NCBI RefSeq assembly: GCF_001428245.1
Contig: NZ_LMRV01000042.1
Span: forward strand, 14,904-78,903
DNA: 64,000 nucleotides
DNA from: Paenibacillus sp. Soil522
GTDB taxonomy: Bacteria > Bacillota > Bacilli > Paenibacillales > Paenibacillaceae
Reading direction: 5' to 3'
Position numbers and translations under genes: made by a program. Below the pieces are notes generated by a model. That model was not told the DNA's origin and made no database searches. It saw only the letters and a list, made by a program, of their open reading frames with translations. This document shows, one piece after another, positions 35,567 through 46,138 of this stretch (position 1 is its first letter; every line of letters begins with the position of its first letter).

Positions 35567-36692
35567 TCAATACCATGCCAAGAAAGCCGAGGCAACAGCG
35601 GATCCTGCTCTACCATTCGGATGCGCATCGAACTCGCTCGACATATATTCAGGCATAATCAGGTTATCGCGAGGAGCCGCTTGCGAGAGTACTTCCGCAA
35701 TATCGAATATTCGATCAACTCCGGCAATAACATGACTTCGTATAGCCTGATTCACATCCCTCCAGACAAGCTCCTGCGCGTCGGTCAGACTGTATGGGGG
35801 CACGGTGCAAAGGATGACCGACATATCGATACGGCTGTCTTTAAGGATGGACACAATGGTTTGCAGATCCTCCAGCAGCTGAGGGGCGCTTCGTCCGGTC
35901 GTACTTATATCGTTGACCCCCAATGCTATGACAACCTCATCGCTTTGCTTGGCTTTGCTCAGCCAAGCCTTGTCGCTTGCGGCATCGTAAGCTCGCGCCC
36001 ACCCCGATCCGAGATTCCATACCCTGTATTCCGGGCCAAGCCCCTCCGCAATGCGGGCAACCCAGGTCCGGACGCGTTCGCACGCCTTGGGTAATGGAAT
36101 CGCCCAAGAACGCAATACGCTTTGCTCCCTCACGCTCGCAGCCGATGAAATCCGGCAGAAACAGACAATTTACGGATTTTTGGAAACCGTCGGCTCTGAT
36201 TTGGACGGCTGCATGCCCGGGCGCATCGTAGGCGGACACCAATGGGCTTTCCGTATTGTAGGGAAAGCTTACGCCAGCAGCCAATGTCGTAATCGTCCAC
36301 GAAAATACCAAATAATGCTCCTCCGGGATCATGATCCGGGCGGCATCGCTCCAAAACTTCTCTCCCGGCATAACCAACCTGGCGATCGTCGAATCGAACG
36401 TTACCGGAATTTGCGTACCCTCTACAACGCTTCCATCAGGCAGCCTCCCGCCATCAGCAATGTAAGCGGACTCGATTTTCCACGAGCCTCCAATCAGATT
36501 GGCGCTCGATTCAGAGCCGTCTGCCCATGTAGAATCCACCAGATTGCTGCACCAGAATCTCAGCTTTAATTCCCCGCATTCCGTTGTCTTGATATAAGCT
36601 CTGTACGTATGGGTAAAAGCGGAATCGCTTTTCATAATAAAATTTTTGGCCGTAGATTGAACCGTCGCCGAAGCATAAGAACTCCACCACAT
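35567..36692 (-). pseudogene. SGNH/GDSL carbohydrate esterase interrupted by one frameshift
   Basis: The first frame (36692-35937) gives a beta-rich N-terminal domain (about 1-165) and the nucleophile block FLGDSITQG. Near 36085 the frame changes, and the second frame (to 35567) continues VRTWVARIAEGLGPEYRVWN with the GVND block and the catalytic DAHPNG near the end. A one-base change would give an intact protein of about 370 aa, so this is either a recent mutation or a sequencing error. A GGGGGGAAAG site precedes the ATG. It is the last gene of the operon and probably removes acetyl groups from plant wall oligosaccharides. Confidence 0.8.
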
Positions 36693-36743
36693 GGATACTT
36701 TCCCCCCTGTCTATTGTTGAAACTTTATGCCATTAAGTGAAGC

Positions 36744-37544
36744 TTATCGCCATAGAAAATTTCGTTTTCTTAGCCATGCCTCACAGAGTTCCGGCCAAGC
36801 CTTCACTTCAGGATGACCATCGGCTAAACCTAGTCCATGTCCGCCGCTTTCAAATACATGCAAATCAAAAGGCACCTGATGGCGGCTAAGAGCTCCAGCA
36901 AAAAGCAAACTATTTTCAACCGGAACGTTCTCGTCATCCGCCGCATGCCAAAGAAACGTTGGCGGGGTGTCTTCTGTCACTTGCTTTTCAGTGGACAATA
37001 AAGCAATAAGCGATTCATCCGGAAAATCGCCAAGCAGATGGTGCATGGACGGTTGATGACCATACGCTCCGAATGTGATGACCGGATAACACAAGATTAG
37101 CAAATTCGGACGGCTGCTCTGTCTTTCTATCGGATCGGATGACTGGTTATCTCCAGTGTCATACAAAGTGCCCGTTGCGGATGCCAAGTGACCGCCTGCG
37201 GATAAGCCCAAAATGCCGACTCGCTCCGGATCGATGTTCCAATCCTTTGCATAATGTCTTACGGTCCGTACAGCCCGCTGCGCATCCTGAAGCGGAATCG
37301 GATGTTGATACGGCGATACCCGGTAATTCAGGACGAAAGCGGATATGCCGAGCCCGTTTAACCACTTGGCAACCGGCTCGCCTTCGTGCGCGGCGCGTCT
37401 GAGATATCTCCCGCCCGGACATACGATGACTGCAGGGCAAAGGTCTTTTCCATGCACTGGGTATACACTCAAACTCGGACATCCCTGGTTCTCATCGCCA
37501 ATGCTTTCTTTGGATGCTCCAGACCATAATTCAATCGTACTCAT
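36744..37544 (-). CDS. Alpha/beta-hydrolase esterase
   Basis: 266 aa, cytoplasmic, of the acetyl-esterase/BD-FAE group. The catalytic triad is visible: Ser in GLSAGG (about residue 114), Asp in HAADDENVP (about 207) and His in ESGGHGLG (about 240). The oxyanion segment VIVCPGGRYLRRAAHEGEP is also present. It likely removes acetyl or similar acyl groups from imported sugars, complementing the SGNH esterase after it. It lies between GH43 and the SGNH gene in one leftward operon. GGGGGC precedes the ATG closely. Confidence 0.85.
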   Translation of the reverse strand: MSTIELWSGASKESIGDENQGCPSLSVYPVHGKDLCPAVIVCPGGRYLRRAAHEGEPVAKWLNGLGISAFVLNYRVSPYQHPIPLQDAQRAVRTVRHYAKDWNIDPERVGILGLSAGGHLASATGTLYDTGDNQSSDPIERQSSRPNLLILCYPVITFGAYGHQPSMHHLLGDFPDESLIALLSTEKQVTEDTPPTFLWHAADDENVPVENSLLFAGALSRHQVPFDLHVFESGGHGLGLADGHPEVKAWPELCEAWLRKRNFLWR

Positions 37545-37635
37545 ATTGCCCCCATCAAGAAATTAATTGAACGTTAGAGCCCTTAAAGTACGTGTTCAAA
37601 AAACGTGATCAAATGGCGGCTTTTTGAACAACCTT

Positions 37636-39078
37636 TTAAAGACTCCGGTATTGAAAGTTTTTGAACATAACCTTCCCTTCCCCGCATGTGTCCAATCCGA
37701 TTCGCAAGGCTAGGAAGCCTCCCAGCGCATTGTGATGGAAGCCAGATGCTTCGAACGAATGCGGAAGTTTCCGCCATGTGCTGCCGTCATGACTATAGAA
37801 ATAGATTACCTCATGCTCTAAATTGCGCAATCGCATATGAACACTTTTTCCGTTGAATGGAATGCACGGCGCAGGCCATCCGCGAAGTATGCCATAGATC
37901 CCCTCTTCAGAAATCCCCATGCCGCTATAATACATTTGATTATAGAAGAGAAGGAGTCTTCCCTGGCTGCCCGCTTCAATGGCTACCTCCACGGTAACCT
38001 CGTAATTGTGATCTTCCGGCATAAAGACGAGCGGCGACACACCCTCTGAAGCCTGGAGAACAATTGCATCTCCTGTAAACGCGTATCGTTCCTTGTCATG
38101 CTGCTTAAAGAAGCTCCATTGCAGCCCAAGCCGATCCGATGTGAAGGAATCGGAATGCGGCAAGCCATGCTCGACAGCCGCACCTTCCGGCTTGGCAATC
38201 GGTTGATCTGTGGAAATGTCCTCCGGTACTCGGAACCAACCGTCTGCCGTCCATTCAATCGGCTCCAGCAACGTTTGCCTGCCTAATGGATAATTATTTT
38301 TTTCGTAAGCATGGTACAGGATCCACCATTCTCCGTTCGGCGTATCGACCAAGGTGCCATGTCCTTTCGAATACCAGCGCTCATCGCGGCTTTGGGTGCG
38401 AATGATCGGATTGTATGGGGAGTTCTCGAACGGTCCCCACGGGTTTTTGGAACGCGCGGATATAACCATATGGCTCGTCGGAGGACCAGATGTTCCGCCT
38501 TGCGCGGACGTCAGATAGTAATAACCGTTGCGATAGAATAACTTGGGCGACTCAAGAAACTTCCCTTCCACCACCCATTCATCCGGAAACTGCCATCCGT
38601 CATAGACATGAACGGTTTCCCCTTCAATCGAAAGACCGTCTTTGGAAAGCTTGGTCATATAACCGCCGCCGGTATGCAAATACCGGTTGCCTTCTTGGTC
38701 GACCACGTGCCCCGGATCAATCGCTTCCAAGCCTAACTGGACAGACTCGCTCCATGGTCCTTCGGGTGCCGGCGCAGTTAGCGCCACGATTTTTCCGTCC
38801 ACAGGCACATAGATATAATACGTGCCCTCATATACAATGAAATCCGGCGCCCAGACATCCCCGATATAGCGATCCAGCGCCTTGCCAACCGGACGCCAGT
38901 TGACCAAATCCTTCGAATGCCAGATCAAGAGCCCCGGGGTGAATGTAAAGCTGGAATGCGTCATGTAATAGTCGTTGCCTACTCGCAATACGGAAGGATC
39001 GGCATAGTCTCCGGCTAACACCGGATTCCGATAGGTGCCGTTCCCCAAGTCCCCTTTTCTAATATCCTTGGTCATCAT
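37636..39078 (-). CDS. GH43 glycosidase with C-terminal beta-sandwich
   Basis: 480 aa, no signal peptide. Five-bladed propeller at about 15-300 with the GH43 triad: Asp27 in ADPSV, Asp121 in AIDPGH and Glu176 in LESPKL. The second half (about 310-480, starting near SDSFTSDRLGLQWSFF) is a concanavalin-like domain as in beta-xylosidases and arabinofuranosidases. It should remove arabinofuranose or xylose from oligosaccharides in the cytoplasm. Start ATG with TAGGAGGAAGAA upstream. Second gene of the GH95 operon (37 bp gap). Confidence 0.9.
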   Translation of the reverse strand: MMTKDIRKGDLGNGTYRNPVLAGDYADPSVLRVGNDYYMTHSSFTFTPGLLIWHSKDLVNWRPVGKALDRYIGDVWAPDFIVYEGTYYIYVPVDGKIVALTAPAPEGPWSESVQLGLEAIDPGHVVDQEGNRYLHTGGGYMTKLSKDGLSIEGETVHVYDGWQFPDEWVVEGKFLESPKLFYRNGYYYLTSAQGGTSGPPTSHMVISARSKNPWGPFENSPYNPIIRTQSRDERWYSKGHGTLVDTPNGEWWILYHAYEKNNYPLGRQTLLEPIEWTADGWFRVPEDISTDQPIAKPEGAAVEHGLPHSDSFTSDRLGLQWSFFKQHDKERYAFTGDAIVLQASEGVSPLVFMPEDHNYEVTVEVAIEAGSQGRLLLFYNQMYYSGMGISEEGIYGILRGWPAPCIPFNGKSVHMRLRNLEHEVIYFYSHDGSTWRKLPHSFEASGFHHNALGGFLALRIGLDTCGEGKVMFKNFQYRSL

Positions 39079-39114
39079 TTCTTCCTCCTACTGAGTTTGT
39101 TCATTCTTCGTTCT

Positions 39115-41518
39115 TTATCGCACAGCCCTAATAGAATACGTCTCCCCTGCGACCGCCTGAAACTTCACCACCGACGCATTATCGCTTTGAGCCAGCACAG
39201 AGCCGTCTGCCCGCGTTACGCGAATGGCGCTCGAAACGCGCATGCTGCACAGAGCATTCCGCGCCGCTCTCAGTTCGGCTTCGGCAACATGACCGTCTTT
39301 CCAGGCAATATCGACCTCGAAACCGCCTCGCGCCCGCAAGCCGCTGACAAAGCCGGTCGGCCATGCTGCCGGAAGTGCCGGAAGCAGACGGATTTCTCCG
39401 CCATGACTCTGCAGCAGCATCTCCGCGATACCGGCGGCGCCGCCGAAATTGCCGTCGATCTGGAACGGAGGATGCGCATCGAACAAATTCGGGTAGGACG
39501 ACTTGGCGAATAACGTTTGCAAATACCGATACGCGTTCTCCACATCCGAGAGCCGAGCCCAAACGTTAATGATCCAGGCGCAGCTCCATCCGGTATGTCC
39601 GCCGCCGTACTGCAGACGACGTTCGAGGGAAGTGCGTACGGCTGCCGCCAGCTCCGGATCGCGATGCAGATCGATCTGCTCTCCAGGATAAAATCCGTAC
39701 AAATGCGAGATATGGCGGTGCCCCGGTTCGTGCTCCTCGAACTCGCGGAACCATTCCAGCAACTGGCCATGCCGACCGATGCGATAAGGCAGCAGACGGG
39801 CGAGCGCAGCTTCCCATTCGCGGCGCAGCTCGGCATCGGCATTCAGCAGCGCGCTCGCTTCTATGCAACTCGTGAACAGCTCACGGATAATGGCGGTGTC
39901 CATTGTAGTCCCCATGCTGACCGCACACGTCCTGCCTTCGGCATCAAGAAACAAATTTTCCGGCGACGTAGACGGCGACGTAACTAGATGGCCCTCGCTG
40001 TCTTCGATCAACCAATCCAGGCAGAACAAAGCAGCCTCCCGCATGATGGGATACGCCTTGGCTGCAAGAAATTCCTCATCTCCTTCGAACAAGTACCGCT
40101 CCCACAAATGCCTGCAGAGCCATGCGCCGCCCATCGGCCAGAACGCCCAGCTTGCGGAGCCTGCAGCAGGTGTCGACATTCTCCACAAATCCACATTGTG
40201 ATGGGCAGTCCACCCGCGGCAGCCGTAATGAACTTCCGCGGTTTTTCGGCCGCTGACGCTGAGACCTTCAAGCAGATCAAACAGCGGCTCGTGGCATTCC
40301 TCCAGATTGCACGTTTCCGCCAGCCAGTAATTCATTTCCGTATTGATGTTAACGGTATAATTGCTTCTCCATGGCGGGTCTATGTCTTTGTTCCATATCC
40401 CTTGCAAATTCGCCGCTTGCGTACCTGGCCGGGAACAAGCGATAAGCAGATACCGGCCATATTGGAAGTACAGAGCCGACAATCCCGGGTCGCTATCGCC
40501 TTGTTGCACGCGAATAAGCCGTTCGTCCGTCGGAAGCCGATCGGCAACGGATTCGCCCAGATCAAGCTTCATCCTGTTGTACAGCTTGACATAATCCTTG
40601 AGATGACGGCTTTTCAATTCTTCGTAGGAGAATCCGGCGGCCGCAGCGAGAGCGATTCGAACCTGATCGGCCGGGTCTTTGCCCTCGGTCTCCGGATTTT
40701 TATCGAAGCCGTTAAAGCTCGTTGCAGCCGCAAGCAGGAACGTTACGGCGTCGGCATTGGCCGCTCTCAGCTCGGCATGATTACCGCTTTCCTTCATCCC
40801 CCCCTCGATGATAGCCAGGAGCTGTACCTCAAAGCGCACTCCTTTATGTTCTTCGTAAATTAGCGTTTCGAACGCATCGGAGGCCGATTCCGAATCCGGA
40901 TGCGTGGGACCGTTTCCTTTCATCGTCAGAATGCCTCTATCGGCTTCCAGGCTGACAGCCGCCGAATGAGGAGTTACAAGGGACGCCGTCACATCGATGC
41001 TCCCCGGACGATCTGCGCTCAATCGTATCGCCAATACCTGATCGGCGGCGGAGACGAATGACTCCTGCGTATAACGGACGCCACCCCGCATGTAAGTAAC
41101 GCTGCTTACAGCCGTGTCCAGATCGAGCTGACGTTCATAAAATTCGACGGAGCTTGAGCCGTCGCCGAGCTTAAGCTTTAAATCGCAAAGCGGCTGGTAC
41201 GCCTCCGTTCTGGGTCCGTGCATGTACCGCTCGATTATTTCCTGTGCCTGCATGTACGCTCCGTTCGCAATAGCCTGTCTCGCATTAGCGAGATAAGCTG
41301 CCGCGCCATAATTCACCGTATCTCGCGGCTGGAACGACCATAGCGTATCTTCATTTAATGAACAGCTCTTCGTCCGGCCGACCGAATACCATCGCTCCCA
41401 ACCGTCCGTTGCCCAGAGGCAGAGCTTCGGTCCATTCAACCGCCGGCTGTCTGTACCATAAACGCATCGGCGATTGTATTTGTTTGCTGTATTCCACGTT
41501 AATCAACCTTTCTGCCAT
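39115..41518 (-). CDS. GH95 alpha-L-fucosidase/galactosidase, frameshifted near the N-terminus
   Basis: About 800 aa if read through. The first frame encodes [15 protein letters not shown] ... [17 protein letters not shown] and stops at 41351. The second frame picks up at LNEDTLWSF and runs to 39115. The likely native joint is [15 protein letters not shown], so a few bases are missing near 41360. The GH95 core is intact: [28 protein letters not shown], and [20 protein letters not shown]. Such enzymes cleave alpha-1,2-linked fucose (or L-galactose), the terminal sugar of xyloglucan side chains. No signal peptide. First gene of the operon, directly after operator copy g. Confidence 0.85.
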
Positions 41519-41532
41519 ACGAAATATTTCCA

Positions 41533-41596
41533 ATAATATAGCAAGGCACACCAAGGAACCTTGATTTTCTAGTCATTGAAATAGCACATAAGAGAC
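41533..41596 (-). promoter_or_regulatory. Operator copy g with -10 box, promoter of the GH95 operon
   Basis: In the minus direction the operator (41557-41596, one base longer) reads GTCTCTTATGTGCTATT ... CTAGAAAATCAAGGTT, followed after 18 bp by TATTAT (41533-41538). The predicted start of transcription is only about 10 bases before the ATG at 41518. Confidence 0.75.
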
Positions 41597-41670
41597 CTCC
41601 TAACTTTCCAGATTATTCAGATTCATTCTGAATCAGAAATACTTGGAATCGTGTAATGTCAAATTCGGCG

Positions 41671-41704
41671 CAAAAAAAACCGCCAAAACGAGATTGAGCG
41701 GCGG
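41671..41704 (-). terminator. Terminator of the AraC gene
   Basis: On the minus strand CCGCC and GGCGG pair around a loop, followed by TTTTTTTT. It lies about 40 bases past the AraC stop. Confidence 0.6.
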
Positions 41705-41742
41705 AAAATCTATAAGTGCACAATTCTATATCGTATTTACTG

Positions 41743-42615
41743 CTACAGTACCACCCTTTGTCCGTTTCTTTCGTGTTGATAAGATTGCCGGCTCAATCTG
41801 TAAGCCTTGGGTGATTGCCCATAAGCACGGGTAAACTGACGGGTGAAATAATTGCTGTCGTTAAAGCCGCATTCGCCGGATATCTCCGTAATGGATAGGT
41901 TAGTCTGTTTTAATAGCGTACATGCGCGCTCCAATCGGATGGTCTGCAGATAAGAAATCGGCGTCGTTTGATAATAGGCTTGGAAGATCCTGTTCAAGTG
42001 CCTGACCGAAATGTCAGTTTTGGCTGCGATCTTCTCCATAGTAAGCGGCTCGCTATAATGATTTCCGATATAGGAGATCACATTCGCCAGATGCATCTGA
42101 TTTCTCGTCATGCACTTCTCCGTACTGTCATACTGTCTGGACAAATAGACCGCAAGCGCCAAAAACTGAGAAATCAGCATTGTCTGATACCCATTAAGCC
42201 TACTCTTATGTTCATCGATCATGGCAGAGGTCAGCGAGGAGACATATTCAAAGCTGGGAATTGATAAACTTAGCTTGCTGCTATAGGTGTGTAAATTGCG
42301 ATATTCACTTGAAGTCCGCAAATCCGGACCGGCTGAAAGCAGTATATCGGAATAGTACATAATATTGCAAATCTTAAAATTATTAGGATTCTTGTATGCA
42401 TGATAGGTCCCTTCGTTCAAGACAAATACATCACCCTTCTTAATTAAGGAGCTTTCGGTATTGACGATATGCGTAGCAGTCCCCTCTAACACAATCACCA
42501 TCTCGGAGAAGCCGTTATGCTTGTGAAAGTCTGTGTCCTCGTCGTGCCCGCCGTATTGGATAAAGAATGGGAAAGTCTCGTCCTTCGTAAACCATTCCAA
42601 ATAAACGACCTTCAA
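41743..42615 (-). CDS. AraC-family transcriptional regulator (cupin sensor)
   Basis: 290 aa. Cupin-type sensor (about 1-180) with FFIQYGGHDEDTDFHKHNGF, then a complete double helix-turn-helix at about 195-280 (LTMEKIAAKTDISVRHLNRI and LSITEISGECGFNDSNYFTR). The start is TTG at 42613-42615 with AGGGGAGGGTGA upstream. It is the intact paralogue of the chimera at 16300. It lies next to the GH95 operon and opposite the two-component operon. Together with the response regulator at 44701 it is a leading candidate for binding the repeated operator. No copy of the operator precedes it. Confidence 0.88.
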   Translation of the reverse strand: MKVVYLEWFTKDETFPFFIQYGGHDEDTDFHKHNGFSEMVIVLEGTATHIVNTESSLIKKGDVFVLNEGTYHAYKNPNNFKICNIMYYSDILLSAGPDLRTSSEYRNLHTYSSKLSLSIPSFEYVSSLTSAMIDEHKSRLNGYQTMLISQFLALAVYLSRQYDSTEKCMTRNQMHLANVISYIGNHYSEPLTMEKIAAKTDISVRHLNRIFQAYYQTTPISYLQTIRLERACTLLKQTNLSITEISGECGFNDSNYFTRQFTRAYGQSPKAYRLSRQSYQHERNGQRVVL

Positions 42616-42846
42616 AATGTCACCCTCCCCTGAACCCAGCCTCCCGTTAGGGAATTCTAATAATTAGCCTATCGTTACTCTTCTTTAGAATAGCGGAATA
42701 AGCAATCTAGCTAGGTGTGAGGGCTGTTTCGACATTTAGAGCTTTGGATTGAGGTTATCGAACAAAGTTCTTACCTTGAGCAACCGTTTTCTACCCATTC
42801 GGAATCAAAAAAAACCGAGTAAAGCTGGCGTAGGAAACTCTTGTCA

Positions 42847-42876
42847 TTGAACACACACTCCATCTAATGTTATAAT
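42847..42876 (+). promoter_or_regulatory. Sigma-A-type promoter of the two-component operon
   Basis: TTGAAC (42847-42852) and TATAAT (42871-42876) are 18 bp apart, 50 bp before the kinase gene. The shared operator is absent, so this unit may be constitutive. Confidence 0.55.
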
Positions 42877-42926
42877 TTAAGACGCTTACAATGAACTGTT
42901 CTCCTATAATTCCCGAAAGAGAGTAG

Positions 42927-44708
42927 ATGCTTAAGATGCCCGGACATCCCGTCAATCAAGGTCGCATAGCGGCACGATCCCTGCGGCGGACCCTTGTCAT
43001 CTACCTGATGCTCGGCTGCCTGCTTCCGCTCGTTCTGGTCGGTGTCCTTACCTACTCATCCATATACTCGATTCTATCGAACAAGATCAAAAGCGGAATC
43101 AGCGCCACCCTGATGCAGGAGGCCGTCAACCTAGAAAGCGCTGTCATCAACCTGGATTTAGCAACCAAGCAGTTTGCGCTGGACGGTCAGATCGCGAACG
43201 AGGTGTCGGACTATCTGTCATTGCGGGACAGCCAGGTTTTTAACAAAATCCAGATTATGGACTCCATTAAGGAGAGGATGAATCTGGCCGCCTTCACCAA
43301 CCCTTATCTGGGCTTGACCGCCTACCTGGAGCTTGGGGAGCCCGGGAACGCCGAGTCGGTTCTCTTCGCCAATCCGAACATCGGCAAGACCTTCAGCAGC
43401 AGTACCCTGCCGGAATTCATCCATTACAACGGGGCGGATTATTTCGGCCTCCATCCGACCCAATACCAATACGGCAGCAGGGGCAGCTTGGTCCTATCGG
43501 CTATGCGCGCCGTCAGCGTTCCAGGCAACCGTCCCTTGTTCATCTATATGGAGACCCATTACAGTCTTATAGATAATATTTTGAACAAGCAATCTTACGG
43601 CATGAAGGTATCGCATGTCCTTGTCAACGGGAACAATAAGACAGCCTATGTTGAGGACCCGGAGCTGCCTCAGAATATAAGAGAGGCCATCAGTCAAAAT
43701 AAGATCGGTGACTACCGGTTCCTCTCGTCCCGCCATTTGTTCCGCTACGCCAGCAGCCAAGGCTGGCAGCTCATTGGAGTTGTCCATAATTCCACCTTTA
43801 ACAGCGAGATTGTGGCTTGGTTTAGGACCATGATCCTTGTGGCTCTGTCCACCCTGATCTTCGCTGTGCTGCTGGCCTGGCTCATCTGGAGACACATCTA
43901 CCGGCCTCTGCATAAGGTCAATGTGGAGATCGTCCGCATGGTCGAGAACCGCTCCAGTCAGGTCTCGTACACGAATGTCCAGGAGTTCAACTTCGTCCTG
44001 GAGAACTTCCAGGAGATGAAGGATCAGATCAACCGAATGATTCACACGGTGGAAACCAACGAGAAGGAGAAGGGTCGGTTCGAGGTGGAAAAGCTGCTCA
44101 GCCAGATCAACCCCCACTTCCTTCACAATACCTTGAATACGGTCCAATGGCTGGCCCGGATGAATGGCCAGCAGGACATCGACAAGCTGGTCACTCTCTT
44201 GATTAAGGTCCTGCACTACAACCTGGGAAAAAAAAGCCTGATCGTTACCGTGGCCGACGAGATCGACGCGTTGCGCAACTATATGGACCTGCAACGCATA
44301 CGGTATGATTATGAATTTCATTACTCGCTGGATTCGGATGACGAAGCCCTTCATGTGGCGGTTCCCCGGTTCCTCCTGCAGCCGTTGGTGGAGAACGCCA
44401 TCTATCATGGGGCCGGTGATCACGGCGGAAAGGTCGCCGTCACGATCCGGATCAAAGACGATAGTTGGGTGATGCTCCGGGTGGAAGACAACGGAACGGG
44501 GATGGATCAGGAGACGGCGGAACGGCTCCTTACGGATGATGAAGCAGGTAGGAAGCGGGGGCTCGGCATCGGGCTGTCCTATGTGCATCGGATGCTAAAG
44601 CGGTATTATGGAGATCATATGAAGCTAAGCATAGAGAGCGAACAGAATGTCGGAACGATCATTACCATTGTAATACCCATGAAAAGGATGGAGGAGTTCG
44701 ATGATTAA
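42927..44708 (+). CDS. Sensor histidine kinase, YesM type
   Basis: 593 aa. Two membrane helices (about 22-42 and 292-312) enclose an extracellular sensor domain of about 250 residues. A HAMP-like segment follows. The kinase core has the phospho-acceptor His in INPHFLHNTLN (about residue 397), the N-box LVENAIYHG, and the ATP-binding glycines DNGTGM and GLGIGLSYVHRM. The stop overlaps the regulator start by 8 bases. Such kinases sense sugars, often with an extracellular binding protein; the lipoprotein gene at 46139 in the same operon could play that part. Confidence 0.92.
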   Translation: MLKMPGHPVNQGRIAARSLRRTLVIYLMLGCLLPLVLVGVLTYSSIYSILSNKIKSGISATLMQEAVNLESAVINLDLATKQFALDGQIANEVSDYLSLRDSQVFNKIQIMDSIKERMNLAAFTNPYLGLTAYLELGEPGNAESVLFANPNIGKTFSSSTLPEFIHYNGADYFGLHPTQYQYGSRGSLVLSAMRAVSVPGNRPLFIYMETHYSLIDNILNKQSYGMKVSHVLVNGNNKTAYVEDPELPQNIREAISQNKIGDYRFLSSRHLFRYASSQGWQLIGVVHNSTFNSEIVAWFRTMILVALSTLIFAVLLAWLIWRHIYRPLHKVNVEIVRMVENRSSQVSYTNVQEFNFVLENFQEMKDQINRMIHTVETNEKEKGRFEVEKLLSQINPHFLHNTLNTVQWLARMNGQQDIDKLVTLLIKVLHYNLGKKSLIVTVADEIDALRNYMDLQRIRYDYEFHYSLDSDDEALHVAVPRFLLQPLVENAIYHGAGDHGGKVAVTIRIKDDSWVMLRVEDNGTGMDQETAERLLTDDEAGRKRGLGIGLSYVHRMLKRYYGDHMKLSIESEQNVGTIITIVIPMKRMEEFDD

Positions 44709-46113
44709 AGCCGTTATAGTGGATGACGAGAAGCTGGTCCGCAAAGGGTTAATCTCCATGATCAACTGGTCGGCCTTAGGCATTGCCATCGTTGGGGAAG
44801 CAGCAGACGGACCCTCCGCATTGAAGCTAATCCGTGAACAGCCGGTCGACCTGCTGTTCACGGATATCACCATGCCCGGAATGTCCGGCCTGGAGTTGAT
44901 CCAGCAGACCCGGCTGCAATTCCCCCATGTTCGCACAGTCGTACTGACCTGTCATCATGAATTCGATTATATTCAAGAAGCTCTGCGGCTCGGTGTGATC
45001 GATTACATCGTGAAGACGCTATTGGAAATGGAAAATGCGGACGACACCATCGCCCGGATCATCGAACGGTACCGCTGGGAGGAAGCCATGCGGGCGAGCT
45101 CTTCGAACGGTTCCGCCGAAAGGCTCATGCCGGCCTCCTCCGCCCTCGTCTTCCGTCCCCTGCTGCCGGAATCAGAGAAGAGTGAGTTGTTCGCTCTGTC
45201 TCCCGTACGGAACAATCCGTTCATCGAGTGGGAGGAGGGTGGCATGGTGCCGCTGGTCCATCCCATACCATCGGACGGATTGGTTAGGGAGCTGACCCGT
45301 GCGATAAGAGAACGGTGGGAGATTACGCTGATTACGGATCTCCAGAATGTTCCCCTGGAAGAGGTCAAGGAGACGGTGCGGCTGCATCTGGAGAACGCCC
45401 TGTTCTATCACAGCCGATCCGGAACGTTGGACCAATTGGCCTACGGGAAGTTGATCCACTCTTCCCCCTCCCGCTCCGGGAATGACTCGGCTCCGGAGGA
45501 GGAGTGGCTGAACCGGCATCAGGACCTGCGGTGGGCCTTCGGCACGGAGGATTGGAACCGCCTGATCGGCGAGGTGGAGGAACGCCGTCCCGGAGCGGAC
45601 CGGCTGCTGGCGTTCGGCGAAGCCCTGTGCAGAGATTGGAAAGGCAGCTTATTCAGCCAGACGGAAGCGGAGCATCTGCTCGAAGCCTCCCGCTCGTGCC
45701 GGAATTGGCCTGATTGGACGGTCTGGCTTAGACGGATCGCGGATCTTGCGAAGCGACGGATGCTGGATCTGGCCCTGTCCAAAGAAGTCATCCTGTGCCT
45801 GATCCGGGCCATGATCTATATGAGACTCCATGCATACGACAAGATGAACCAGGCCAATGTAGCCGATCATGTGAACATGAGCCGCAGCTACTTCAGCCAA
45901 TGCTTCTCCCGTTTCGCAGGACAGCCTTTCAAGGAAGTGCTGCGCATGATGCGGATGGAACGGGCCAAGGCTTATCTGTTGGAGAGCGATACCCCGGTCT
46001 ATGAGATCGCCATGTCCGTCGGCTTCGAGGATGACAAGTACTTCAGCAAGCTGTTCAGGGATCTGATCGGCAAGTACCCCACTGAGTTTCGGATGGACGG
46101 GAAACCGTTCTGA
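44701..46113 (+). CDS. Response regulator with AraC-type DNA-binding domain, YesN type
   Basis: 470 aa. Receiver domain at about 1-120 with phospho-acceptor Asp55 in LLFTDITMPG and acidic pair DDE near the start. A variable linker (about 130-360) leads to a double helix-turn-helix at about 370-465 (ANVADHVNMSRSYFSQCFSR and TPVYEIAMSVGFEDDKYFSK). It is the only complete response regulator in the window; two relatives at 14706 and 25435 are broken. AraC-type domains bind direct repeats about two helical turns apart, as in the operator described here, so this protein is a strong candidate regulator (inference). Confidence 0.92.
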   Translation: MIKAVIVDDEKLVRKGLISMINWSALGIAIVGEAADGPSALKLIREQPVDLLFTDITMPGMSGLELIQQTRLQFPHVRTVVLTCHHEFDYIQEALRLGVIDYIVKTLLEMENADDTIARIIERYRWEEAMRASSSNGSAERLMPASSALVFRPLLPESEKSELFALSPVRNNPFIEWEEGGMVPLVHPIPSDGLVRELTRAIRERWEITLITDLQNVPLEEVKETVRLHLENALFYHSRSGTLDQLAYGKLIHSSPSRSGNDSAPEEEWLNRHQDLRWAFGTEDWNRLIGEVEERRPGADRLLAFGEALCRDWKGSLFSQTEAEHLLEASRSCRNWPDWTVWLRRIADLAKRRMLDLALSKEVILCLIRAMIYMRLHAYDKMNQANVADHVNMSRSYFSQCFSRFAGQPFKEVLRMMRMERAKAYLLESDTPVYEIAMSVGFEDDKYFSKLFRDLIGKYPTEFRMDGKPF

Positions 46114-46138
46114 ATAAGTTGTCGGGAGGAGAGTTCAA

